A DNA stretch of 13,966 nucleotides from DATGYC01 sp035298385 (GTDB lineage: Bacteria > Bacillota > Sulfobacillia > Symbiobacteriales > Symbiobacteriaceae): assembly GCA_035298385.1 (NCBI GenBank), contig DATGYC010000171.1, positions 1-13,966 of the forward strand, read 5' to 3'. Both the position numbers and the translations under genes were made by a program. Shown here one piece after another: positions 1-6,138 of the stretch. A model generated the notes under the pieces. It saw only the letters and a list, made by a program, of their open reading frames with translations. It was not told the origin of the DNA and did not search any database. Every line of letters starts with the position of its first letter. Within the stretch, counting starts at the first letter, position 1.

Positions 1-1062
1 GGACGCCCAGTACTGGACCGGCGACGTGATCGTATCGGTCAGACTCAAGAGCAGGATCACGACCGCAAAGCCCCTGGCGGCATGGGGGCTGCCCAGCCCG
101 AGGGGCTCTAGCCCTACGGAGCGCCGTAGAAGCCAGGCTCCCGCCCCCAGGGTGCCAAACGTCAAGCCAGCCGACAAGAGCCAGCCCGTCACCACGTCGT
201 TATGCTTCGCGTGGCTTAGCTCGTGGACGATCACCACGTCGACCTCGTCCGGCGAGAGCTGGTTCAGCAGGGTATCATAGAGGATCACCCGCTTCGTGGC
301 GCCCAGGCCGGTCACCATGGCGTTCAGCCGCGAAGACTTCTCGCTGACCTTCATCACTTGAACCGTGTCGACCTTCACACCCACCCGCTCTGCCAACTGC
401 TCGATCCGCGTCGTTACCTTCGCAGGCGCCGGCACGAGCTTGTTGAAGAGCGGCATGATGATCACCGGGTAGAGGAACGAGATCAGACCGGTGTAGGCCA
501 CCTGAAGCAGCCCAGCGGCCAGCCACCAGCGGCGGGGCGCCCGCCGAATCAGGTAGTAGAGCGGCACCCAAAGGCCCAGCAGCAGGAAGAGGTTCATCCC
601 GGTGGAGATCATCCGGCTCTGGAGCCAGTCCCCGCCGGTGGCGCTGGAGAGGCCGTAGGCCCTCTCATGCAGGTGGCCCAGGTAGTAGGCCAGCGGCAGC
701 TCAACCAACTCGGTCACGACGGCGATGCCGACGGCGACGGCGCCCAGTTGGGCGAAGAGGTGCCGCCCACCACGCGCCTCCAGCCAACCGAGCAACCGGG
801 CGCCCAGCGGATGGAAGACCAGGAAGAGCAGTGAGCCGAGCGAGAGGATCGCCTTTAGGGTGCCCAACAGGAAGACCTCGCGCGTGAACTGCCGCCCGCG
901 CTCGACCATGTCGGCCCGGAAGTAATGCAGGACCTCGGCGCCGATTGGACGCTCGGCCAGCGTCGCCATCAAGGGCAGCATTAAGAGGAAGAGGGCAACC
1001 GCCCAGAGCAAGAGCCAGAACCGGCGGACCGGCTGATGGCCCGATTCGGGAGACAGCATCAC
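1..1062 (-). CDS. M48 family (Ste24/CAAX protease-like) membrane zinc metallopeptidase, C-terminus cut by window edge
   Basis: Membrane-embedded zinc protease of the Ste24/HtpX clan. The frame is open from a GTG at 1062 to base 1, giving 354 codons; the family is usually a little over 400 residues, so roughly the last 60-80 are outside. Seen: the zinc-binding HExxH motif as HELSH, residues 280-284, within DEVDVVIVHELSHAKHNDVV; a first hydrophobic segment near residues 17-32 (WLLLWAVALFLLMLPLMA); further hydrophobic helices near 70-85, 105-125, 155-175 and 190-210; and hydrophobic stretches after the motif. The N-terminal half matches the layout of the CAAX-endopeptidase N-terminal domain. The third zinc ligand (Glu of the family's ExxxAD motif) would lie beyond the edge and cannot be checked. 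AGGAGG with an 8-nt gap favours GTG 1062; an ATG follows directly at 1059. In bacteria such proteins are often linked to membrane protein quality control; the substrate here is unknown. Confidence 0.9.
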   Translation of the reverse strand, partial: MMLSPESGHQPVRRFWLLLWAVALFLLMLPLMATLAERPIGAEVLHYFRADMVERGRQFTREVFLLGTLKAILSLGSLLFLVFHPLGARLLGWLEARGGRHLFAQLGAVAVGIAVVTELVELPLAYYLGHLHERAYGLSSATGGDWLQSRMISTGMNLFLLLGLWVPLYYLIRRAPRRWWLAAGLLQVAYTGLISFLYPVIIMPLFNKLVPAPAKVTTRIEQLAERVGVKVDTVQVMKVSEKSSRLNAMVTGLGATKRVILYDTLLNQLSPDEVDVVIVHELSHAKHNDVVTGWLLSAGLTFGTLGAGAWLLRRSVGLEPLGLGSPHAARGFAVVILLLSLTDTITSPVQYWAS

Positions 1063-1133
1063 GGGGAGACCCTCCTTTGAGTCTTGCTCACTTCGTTCCC
1101 ACCTCCGTTCTATGCAGGTCGTCCACCGGACAG

Positions 1134-1145
1134 GCCAAGCTTGGC
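1134..1145. repeat. 12-bp perfect palindrome between divergent genes
   Basis: GCCAAGCTTGGC is a perfect 12-bp palindrome lying between the divergently transcribed M48 protease gene (minus) and the DUF378 gene (plus). The 175-base gap (1063-1237) holds no other gene that I can support. The palindrome could be a regulator-binding site, but a palindrome of this size can occur by chance and nothing else supports a role. Confidence 0.25.
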
Positions 1146-1176
1146 ACAGGTATCTTCTGACAGCCCCTCGCTTGCA

Positions 1177-1207
1177 TGACAGAACGTCCCGGCGGGGAGC
1201 CTACAAT
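1177..1207 (+). promoter_or_regulatory. Weak candidate promoter for the DUF378 gene
   Basis: A good -10 hexamer, TACAAT at 1202-1207, lies 30 bases before the DUF378 start codon. The best -35-like hexamer is TGACAG at 1177-1182, with a 19-bp spacer that is longer than optimal. Tentative. Confidence 0.3.
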
Positions 1208-1237
1208 CACGGTTCACAGAAAGGACGGTGGGGACTC

Positions 1238-1441
1238 ATGTCGATTGCACGTTGGCTAACTATCATTGGGGCGATAAACTGGGGCCTGGTCGGCTTCTTT
1301 CGCTTCGACCTGGTTGCTGCGCTCTTCGGTGGCACGTACTCGTTCCTCGCACGGGTCATCTACGCGATCATCGGCATTGCTGGCGTCATGGCGATCGTAG
1401 GCCTGACGACGGGGAACCGAGATCGAGTCCGCGTGGACTAA
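1238..1441 (+). CDS. DUF378 family small membrane protein (YuzA-like)
   Basis: A 67-residue protein with two hydrophobic helices, about residues 7-30 (the segment containing INWGLVGFFRFDLVAALFGG) and 38-57 (ARVIYAIIGIAGVMAIVGL), ending in a short charged tail. The conserved start WLTIIGAINWGLVG, the FD pair, and a second helix beginning YxxIGxAG are the hallmarks of the DUF378 family as I know it, to which B. subtilis YuzA belongs; its function is not known. The start at ATG 1238 begins the family's conserved N-terminus; AAGGA at 1221-1225 is a rather distant ribosome binding site. The frame is open further upstream to 1112, but that part does not resemble the family. The gene converges on the S9 peptidase gene and probably shares its terminator. 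Confidence 0.85.
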   Translation: MSIARWLTIIGAINWGLVGFFRFDLVAALFGGTYSFLARVIYAIIGIAGVMAIVGLTTGNRDRVRVD

Positions 1442-1447
1442 TGGCAA

Positions 1448-1477
1448 AAGGGCGGAGGGGATCACCCCTCCGCCCTT
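1448..1477. terminator. Bidirectional rho-independent terminator
   Basis: A perfect 13-bp stem (AAGGGCGGAGGGG paired with CCCCTCCGCCCTT) with a 4-nt loop sits between two convergent genes, 6 bases after the DUF378 stop and 13 bases after the peptidase stop on the other strand. The minus strand reads TTTTG just after the stem; the plus strand is followed by a pyrimidine-rich but weaker tail. Confidence 0.85.
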
Positions 1478-1490
1478 CTGCTATTCACCT

Positions 1491-3554
1491 TTACTCTGCA
1501 TTCGGCGGGCAGTACTGCTTGAACCAAGCGAGCTGCTTCTCGAACCGGTCGACACGCAGGACCGGCGGGCCCAAACGGGTCAGGTCATGGTTGGAGCGCG
1601 GATGGCGCACCAACTGAGTCGGCGCCTTGCCGTAGAACTTCAGCGCCATGTAGAACTGCTCCGCCTGCTCGATCGGGCAGCGGAAGTCGAACTCCGACTG
1701 GAAGAGTGCGATCGGCGTGGTGATATTCTTGACGTAGGAGATCGGCGAGATCTTCAGAAGCTGCTGCACGCCCTCGGCGGACCAGGGATCCTCGACGAGG
1801 TGCTGCTTGATGTTGAAGACCGGGCCGAAGTCCGGGGTGCCAGAGAAGGAGAGCCAGTTGGCGATCGAGCGGTGGGAGACAGCGGCCGCGAAGCGGTCGG
1901 TCTGACCGACGATCCAGTTGGTCATGAAACCACCGTAGGAGCCACCGGTGACGCCGAGGCGCTTCTCATCGACAAAGCCGAGCGAGATCGCATGGTCAAC
2001 GGCGTCCATCAGGTCCGTGTAGTCACGGTTGCCGTAGTCACCCCGGACGGCATCGACAAACTTCTGGCCGTAGGAGGTCGACCCACGCGGGTTGATGAAG
2101 AGGGTGGCGTAACCGTTGGCGGCGAAGAGCTGGAACTCCTGGAAGAAGGCGTGACCGAAGCAGGTGTGCGGGCCGCCGTGGATATCCAGGACGAGCGGAT
2201 ACTTCTCGCCGGCCTTGAAGCCGACCGGCTTGACGAGCCAGCCATGCAGATCCCAGCCATCGCGGGCCTTGAAGTTCAACTCAATGATCTCCGGCAGTTC
2301 GAGTTCGCTCAGGATCGCCTCGTTGACGCCGGTCAGGCGGAACTCCTCGCCCTTCTTCACATCGTAGAAGTAGAGGTCGGCGGGGTTGGTCATCTCACCA
2401 GCGATGAAGGCGAGCTTCTGCTGCGCCTTGTCGAAGGTGGCGCCCTGAATCTCACGCTCGCCGCCCAGGAAGAGGGTCGGGGCGGAGCCATCGGTGGCGA
2501 TCTTGTAGATCACGCAGGCGCCGCGCTCGGAGACGGGGACGTAGATCGCCGAGCCATCGGGCGCCCAGGTGACCTCAGCGCCGGTGGCACCGGTCCGAAC
2601 GTCCGCGCCGACGGTATTGCCGAGGGCGAGATCAGCGGTATCCAGCTTGCGCAGCGCACCGCCAGCCGGGGTGGTCAGGTAGATCGTCGCCTGAGTGGCG
2701 TTGGCGTACTCGTTGTAGTGGCCGATGATGGCCAGGGTCTTGCCATCCGGCGAGTAGGTAGCGCCGTAGAAGGAGCCGTTCGAGGCGGTCAGCTTGACCG
2801 GCTGGAAGGCGGCCTCATCCTCGGTCTCGGGGACGCTCGTCACCCAAACGTCCGAGTACCACTCACGCTCGTCGGCGTCACGCTTGGCATAGAAGGCGAT
2901 CTGCTTGCCGTCCGGCGACCAGGCCGGGCCGCCATGCTCGAACTCGCCCCAGGTGATCTGCATGGGGGTCGGCTTGGTGGTGGCGCCTGGCTTGGGCAGA
3001 TCGACAACCCAGATCTGGCTCTCGCGCTCCTCGAGAATGCCGGCGGAGTCCGCCCGCCACTCCATCTTGGTGAAGACGCGGGCCTCGTCCTTCGCCTTCT
3101 TCTCCGCAGCCTTCTTGTCGGCCTCATCCGCCTTCTTCAGGAGGACGGAGCGCTCGGCCTTCCGGTCGACATCGGAGCTGAAAGCGATGCGCTTGGAGTC
3201 GGGCGCCCAGTGGGCGCCGCCAGCGCCGTACTTCAGCTCGGTCAGGGCCTGCGCCTCGCCACCGTGGCGGCTGATCAGGTAGAGCTGGGGGGCGCCATCA
3301 CGGGCGGAGCTGAAGCAGAGCCAGTTGCCGTCGGGGGACCAACGGGGCGCCCGGTCCTTCTTGCCGCTGGTGAATGGAACCGGAGTGCCACCCGCGGTGC
3401 GGGCGATCCAGATGGAGGAGGAAGACTCCTTCGACTCCGGGTCAATGGTGGTCTGAACGTAGGCGATGAGCTCACCATCAGGGCTAATCTGCGGATCACT
3501 GACGTTGGTAAGCCGATAGAGATCGGCCGGTTCCATACGGCGCTTCGCTACCAC
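1491..3554 (-). CDS. S9 family serine peptidase (acylaminoacyl-peptidase / prolyl oligopeptidase type)
   Basis: A cytoplasmic-type oligopeptidase with no signal peptide, expected to trim short peptides. Residue numbers count from ATG 3563 (690 aa). The N-terminal half is a beta-propeller with repeated SPDG-type turns (about 27, 76, 119, 216, 271 and 335). The C-terminal half, from about 425, is the alpha/beta-hydrolase domain: oxyanion-hole HGGP at 462-465, nucleophile S542 in GGSYGG, acid D626 in SEFDFRCP, and H659 in PRSNHD. All three catalytic residues are present and the length is normal for the family. A Lys/Glu-rich stretch at 143-160 is a charged propeller insertion. GGAGGAGG (3564-3571) touches ATG 3563, too close to use, but is 9 nt from the in-frame GTG 3554, so I place the start there (687 aa). 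The opp genes upstream on the same strand suggest use of imported peptides; this is inference. Confidence 0.93.
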   Translation of the reverse strand: MVAKRRMEPADLYRLTNVSDPQISPDGELIAYVQTTIDPESKESSSSIWIARTAGGTPVPFTSGKKDRAPRWSPDGNWLCFSSARDGAPQLYLISRHGGEAQALTELKYGAGGAHWAPDSKRIAFSSDVDRKAERSVLLKKADEADKKAAEKKAKDEARVFTKMEWRADSAGILEERESQIWVVDLPKPGATTKPTPMQITWGEFEHGGPAWSPDGKQIAFYAKRDADEREWYSDVWVTSVPETEDEAAFQPVKLTASNGSFYGATYSPDGKTLAIIGHYNEYANATQATIYLTTPAGGALRKLDTADLALGNTVGADVRTGATGAEVTWAPDGSAIYVPVSERGACVIYKIATDGSAPTLFLGGEREIQGATFDKAQQKLAFIAGEMTNPADLYFYDVKKGEEFRLTGVNEAILSELELPEIIELNFKARDGWDLHGWLVKPVGFKAGEKYPLVLDIHGGPHTCFGHAFFQEFQLFAANGYATLFINPRGSTSYGQKFVDAVRGDYGNRDYTDLMDAVDHAISLGFVDEKRLGVTGGSYGGFMTNWIVGQTDRFAAAVSHRSIANWLSFSGTPDFGPVFNIKQHLVEDPWSAEGVQQLLKISPISYVKNITTPIALFQSEFDFRCPIEQAEQFYMALKFYGKAPTQLVRHPRSNHDLTRLGPPVLRVDRFEKQLAWFKQYCPPNAE

Positions 3555-3563
3555 TCGGACCAT

Positions 3564-3589
3564 CCTCCTCCGCCAGCACGCTGCTGGCG
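3564..3589 (-). promoter_or_regulatory. Ribosome binding site abutting an 8-bp hairpin in the peptidase leader
   Basis: In the peptidase mRNA the hairpin CGCCAGCA-GCG-TGCTGGCG (3571-3589, 8-bp perfect stem, 3-nt loop) runs straight into the GGAGGAGG ribosome binding site at 3564-3571, sharing one base. It could tune ribosome access or protect the 5' end. Read on the plus strand, the same hairpin is followed by TCTTTTATT and looks like a terminator against antisense transcription, although no plus-strand gene ends here. Confidence 0.45.
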
Positions 3590-3690
3590 TCTTTTATTCG
3601 GGTGTAGAAAAGTAAGTTCTTGATTATCGGTGCGGATGCCTGCTGTTCTCGCAACGTTTTTGTAAAGAAACGCGCTGGAGACGCGAGCGT

Positions 3691-3743
3691 ACCGGGCACC
3701 GTCACAGCCACCAGAAGTCTAGTGGCGCCGATCAGTGCCCGGT
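3691..3743. repeat. Nested inverted repeat downstream of the orphan small gene
   Basis: The outer arms ACCGGGCAC (3691-3699) and GTGCCCGGT (3735-3743) match over 9 bp and enclose an inner pair, GCCAC (3707-3711) and GTGGC (3722-3726). It begins 28 bases after the stop of the 124-residue minus-strand gene and could be its 3' end structure, but no T-run follows on either strand, so it is not a classical terminator. The rest of the 216-base gap between the two minus-strand genes (3555-3770) holds the peptidase leader and no gene that I can support. Confidence 0.5.
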
Positions 3744-3770
3744 CGAATTACCCGCTCGTGTCGCTTGGAT

Positions 3771-4145
3771 CTATTCGCCCACGAAACGCCAGTGCTGCAT
3801 GCGTACACGGCGCCCAGTGCCAAACTCGATCCCCCAGCCGTTCCCCGATCCGTCCAGACCGCTAACCCGGCGTGGGGCGCTCTGCTGGCCGCTGAGCAAC
3901 CACTCCCCCTGGGACCAGTCGTTGAACTCGTTCTGGGTAGCGTAGACAACCATCCGGTCGGAAGAGGACTCACCGTGGACAGCCTTAACGGGAGCGGGAA
4001 CCGGTTCTGACGCGTCGGATTCTGGGTCGCTCTTGGCCCGGCTCGGAATCGGCCGCGGCCGCCGGGAATCGAAGAGGTAGGCCGAGCCACTCCAGGTGGC
4101 GACGCCGTTCCGGAGCCAGTCGGCGCTGCTTGTATGCTCGCGCAT
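3771..4145 (-). CDS. Hypothetical protein, 124 aa, Trp-rich, family not recognised
   Basis: I do not recognise this protein. It reads as a real gene because a strong ribosome binding site (GGGAGGTGA) sits about 4 bases before ATG 4145 and the composition is protein-like. An in-frame GTG at 4163 lies upstream of that site and is unlikely to be the start. Layout: an aromatic N-terminal part (about 8-27, containing WLRNGVATWSGSAYLFDSR); a Pro/Ser/Asp/Glu-rich linker (28-62), probably disordered; and a C-terminal part (65-124) with NDWSQGEWLLSG and GWGIEFGTGRRVRMQHWRF. There are six tryptophans in 124 residues, no cysteine, no signal peptide and no membrane segment. The pattern suggests two small beta-rich modules joined by a linker. 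It is transcribed divergently from the ABC-2 permease pair. Confidence 0.6.
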   Translation of the reverse strand: MREHTSSADWLRNGVATWSGSAYLFDSRRPRPIPSRAKSDPESDASEPVPAPVKAVHGESSSDRMVVYATQNEFNDWSQGEWLLSGQQSAPRRVSGLDGSGNGWGIEFGTGRRVRMQHWRFVGE

Positions 4146-4228
4146 CGCTTCACCTCCCGCCACAGAGTATGTCGGCGGGTTACCAACTACGCCATCGCAG
4201 ACTAGCTGTCGAATCGTCCCGCTTCGCT

Positions 4229-4259
4229 TATTTACGGTTCAGTTGGGGTGCGGTAAAAT
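4229..4259. promoter_or_regulatory. Promoter of the ABC-2 permease genes, possibly overlapping a divergent promoter
   Basis: On the plus strand TTTACG (4231-4236) and TAAAAT (4254-4259) are separated by 17 bp, a good vegetative-type promoter about 35 bases before the permease start codon. On the minus strand the same block reads TTTACC, 17 bp, TAAATA (4229-4234), a weaker match that would serve the divergent 124-residue gene. The two would face each other over the same DNA. The 148-base gap holds no other feature that I can support. Confidence 0.5.
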
Positions 4260-4293
4260 GGGAGGCCCTGTCCACATCCTGGGAGGTGTACCC

Positions 4294-5070
4294 ATGGTCT
4301 GGCGCCGCCTCATTCGCATCGGCTTTCAGCAACAGTCCAGCTACGCCTGGGCCACGGTGATTAGCGGCCTCGTCGGGACGCTCTACGCCTTCCTCTACCT
4401 GGCCCTTTGGCAGGCCGTGGCACCGGCGGAGGGCGCCCCACCCTACAGCCGGACGATGCTCGGCGAGATGGTGGTGCTAACCCAGATTCTGGGCGCCGTC
4501 GCCCTCTTTTTACCAGCGGGGCTTGGCGTTCATCAATCGGTCCGGACGGGCGCCCTGGCCGTCGAACTGGCCCGCCCGATCTCGTTCTACGGGGCGACCA
4601 TCAGCCGGGCTGCGGGCCAACTCCTCCACCTGGCCCTCTTCCGGTGCCTCCCCATCGCTCTGGTCCTCGGGATCAGCGTCGGGCTGCCGAAGCCGGCCTC
4701 GGGGCTGCGACTGGCGGGCGCCCTGCTCAGCCTGGGTTTCGGGATCTACTGTGCACTGGCCCTCCACTTCTTGATGGGCCTCTCCGCCCTCTGGACCGGC
4801 CAGATCCGCTGGGTCCACTGGCTCTTCATGTCGATCACCCAGTTCCTCTCCGGTGGTTGGATCCCGTTTGAGGTCCTGCCGACCTGGCTGCGCCCCATCG
4901 CCTTCTACTCCCCCATGGCCTCCCAGATGGGCCACGCCGTCCGGCTCTACCAGGGCATCGGCGGGAGCGAGGCGCTCTTGCTGCCGCTCCTCTGGGCGAT
5001 CATCCTCTCTGCGCTGGTCCACGTCATGACCCGGGCGGCCCTCCGCCAGGTCGAGATTCAGGGGGGATAG
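4294..5070 (+). CDS. ABC-2 type transporter permease, first of a pair
   Basis: A 258-residue integral membrane protein with about six predicted helices (roughly 19-40, 57-77, 108-131, 140-165, 172-190 and 227-248). The GALAVELARPISFYG segment (86-100) and the FLSGGWIPFEVLPTWLRPIAF segment followed by YSPM (185-208) are typical of ABC-2 exporter permeases of the DUF990/ABC2_membrane_6 type. The start at ATG 4294 follows GGGAGGTG with a 5-nt gap; an in-frame ATG at 4258 lies before that site and overlaps the -10 hexamer of the likely promoter, so I reject it. The second permease starts 5 bases after the stop, so the two are almost certainly co-transcribed and form a heterodimer. Such pairs normally work with an ATPase encoded next to them, often a Nod factor- or antibiotic-export-like ATPase; none is present here. 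The exported substrate cannot be told. Confidence 0.85.
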   Translation: MVWRRLIRIGFQQQSSYAWATVISGLVGTLYAFLYLALWQAVAPAEGAPPYSRTMLGEMVVLTQILGAVALFLPAGLGVHQSVRTGALAVELARPISFYGATISRAAGQLLHLALFRCLPIALVLGISVGLPKPASGLRLAGALLSLGFGIYCALALHFLMGLSALWTGQIRWVHWLFMSITQFLSGGWIPFEVLPTWLRPIAFYSPMASQMGHAVRLYQGIGGSEALLLPLLWAIILSALVHVMTRAALRQVEIQGG

Positions 5071-5075
5071 GGAGA

Positions 5076-5861
5076 ATGAGCAAGATCTACCTGCGCCTCC
5101 TGGCCGCCTCCGTCCGCGCCCAGATGCAGTACCGCTTCGACTTCCTCATCTCTACCGTGCTCTATGCCGGCCTAACCGTGATGGACTTTGCCACCGTGGC
5201 GGTCATCCTGGCCCGCTTTAAGATCGTAGGCGGTTGGGAACTGCCGCAGATCGCCCTGCTGGCGGGCGTCCCGTCCACCGCCTGGGGGCTCTACCGAACC
5301 TTCGCCTCGGAGCTGCACGAGATCGAGCCGTACTTGATCAGCGGCTCCTTCGACTCCTTCCTAGTCCGGCCCTACCCGCCCCTGCTGCTCCTGACAGCGC
5401 AGAAGTTCGATCTCGGGCGAGTCGGCGGTATTGGGCAGGGGATGGTGGTCTTGGGGACCGGGCTCTGGTACTTCGTAACCGGCGGGGGCGCCCCTCTGGC
5501 GGCGCTCTACATCCTCCTCCTCCCCCTCGCTGCCTTTGGGATCATGCTGGGGCTCAGCCTGGCGACAGCCGGGGTCGGCTTCTGGATCATCCGGGTCGAG
5601 CAACTCCAGCACTTCGTACTCGGCGCCCCAATGGCAGCCGGAAACTACCCCCTAGCGATCTTTCCCACCTGGCTCCGCCGCGTCTTGACCTTTATCCTAC
5701 CAGTAGGCGCCTGGGCCTACTTCCCGCTCCGCTACCTGCTGGGCAAAGGCGGCTCCCCGCTGGCGCTGGGGGCGCCCTTCCTGGCCGCTGGAGCGGTCCT
5801 GGGTGTTGGGTACCTAGTATGGCGAGCGGGGCTCAGACAGTATCAATCGACGGGTAGCTAG
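5076..5861 (+). CDS. ABC-2 type transporter permease, second of a pair (ABC2_membrane_6/DUF990 family)
   Basis: A 261-residue membrane protein with about six hydrophobic segments (roughly 22-45, 57-75, 120-135, 140-165, 203-222 and 228-250). The segment PYLISGSFDSFLVRPYPPLL (85-104), the G-rich helix near 155-168 (GIMLGLSLATAGVGFW), and YPLAIFPTWLRRVLTFILPV followed by GAWAYFP (191-217) are the conserved landmarks of the DUF990/ABC2_membrane_6 family. It lies 5 bases downstream of the first permease, and its ribosome binding site (GGGGGGA, overlapping the end of that gene) suggests translational coupling. It is probably the partner half-channel of an exporter whose ATPase is encoded elsewhere. 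The unit ends at the strong GC-rich hairpin at 5912. Confidence 0.88.
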   Translation: MSKIYLRLLAASVRAQMQYRFDFLISTVLYAGLTVMDFATVAVILARFKIVGGWELPQIALLAGVPSTAWGLYRTFASELHEIEPYLISGSFDSFLVRPYPPLLLLTAQKFDLGRVGGIGQGMVVLGTGLWYFVTGGGAPLAALYILLLPLAAFGIMLGLSLATAGVGFWIIRVEQLQHFVLGAPMAAGNYPLAIFPTWLRRVLTFILPVGAWAYFPLRYLLGKGGSPLALGAPFLAAGAVLGVGYLVWRAGLRQYQSTGS

Positions 5862-5911
5862 CGTCAGGCAGGGCGACACATCCAAGGGCGCCGACCCCAC
5901 CCAAAACTAAC

Positions 5912-5941
5912 GGGCCCCCCGGCCAAAAAGCCGGGGGGCCC
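5912..5941 (+). terminator. GC-rich hairpin after the ABC-2 permease unit
   Basis: A perfect 12-bp stem, GGGCCCCCCGGC paired with GCCGGGGGGCCC, with loop CAAAAA, starts 50 bases after the second permease stop. The tail CATCGTTCCC is poor in T, so this is a very stable hairpin but not a textbook intrinsic terminator. Its position at the end of the plus-strand unit supports a terminator role. Confidence 0.65.
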
Positions 5942-5992
5942 CATCGTTCCCAAAAAACCATGAGGGGTCAGCAGCTGTACTCCTAGTTAGGA

Positions 5993-6081
5993 CGGGCGGG
6001 TGTGGCGCCCGTAGCGAGCGTTCCGGCCCCGAGCCGAAGGCGAAGGCCGGTCAGCGAGCGGAGCGGCGCCACACCCGCCCG
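5993..6081. repeat. 89-nt structured inverted-repeat element in a convergent gap
   Basis: The outer arms CGGGCGGGTGTGGCGCC (5993-6009) and GGCGCCACACCCGCCCG (6065-6081) are perfect 17-bp inverted repeats. Inside are a second pair, CCGGCC and GGCCGG, around a GAGCCGAAGGCGAA loop, and two direct copies of AGCGAGCG. The element would fold into a long two-tier hairpin on either strand. It lies between the convergent ABC-2 unit and the binding-protein gene and encodes nothing that I can support. It resembles REP or small palindromic (MITE-like) intergenic elements in form. I see no second copy in the window. Confidence 0.7.
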
Positions 6082-6090
6082 ACCCGCACA

Positions 6091-6126
6091 GGAAAACAAA
6101 AGAAGCCAGCAGACAAAGCTGCTGGC
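6091..6126 (-). terminator. Rho-independent terminator of the first OppA-like gene
   Basis: On the minus strand, 12 bases after the stop codon, an 8-bp stem (GCCAGCAG paired with CTGCTGGC, loop CTTTGT) is followed by TTCTTTTGTTTTCC. The stem plus T-rich tail is a classical intrinsic terminator. Confidence 0.85.
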
Positions 6127-6138
6127 CTCTCATGACAC

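Noticed and set aside
223..834. 203-codon open frame on the plus strand over the M48 gene
   Set aside because: The minus-strand frame contains HELSH and the expected membrane helices. The plus frame is a His/Gln/Arg-rich shadow.
1587..3623. 678-codon open frame on the plus strand, antisense to the S9 peptidase
   Set aside because: It mirrors the peptidase frame in high-GC DNA. Its translation is low-complexity (L/G/V/D/R-rich) with no recognisable domain, while the minus-strand protein has a complete catalytic triad and ribosome binding site.
3719..4186. 155-codon minus-strand frame overlapping the orphan small gene
   Set aside because: The alternative frame at 3771-4145 has the strong GGAGGTGA site at the right distance from its ATG; this one has none and reads as Arg/Ser/Thr/Pro low complexity.
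4510..5022. 170-codon minus-strand open frame inside the first ABC-2 permease
   Set aside because: Highly charged D/E/Q/R-rich composition typical of antisense to a membrane protein gene; no ribosome binding site.
5993..6081. CRISPR-like or integron attC-like element
   Set aside because: Only one structured unit, no repeat-spacer periodicity, and no integrase or cas gene in the window.
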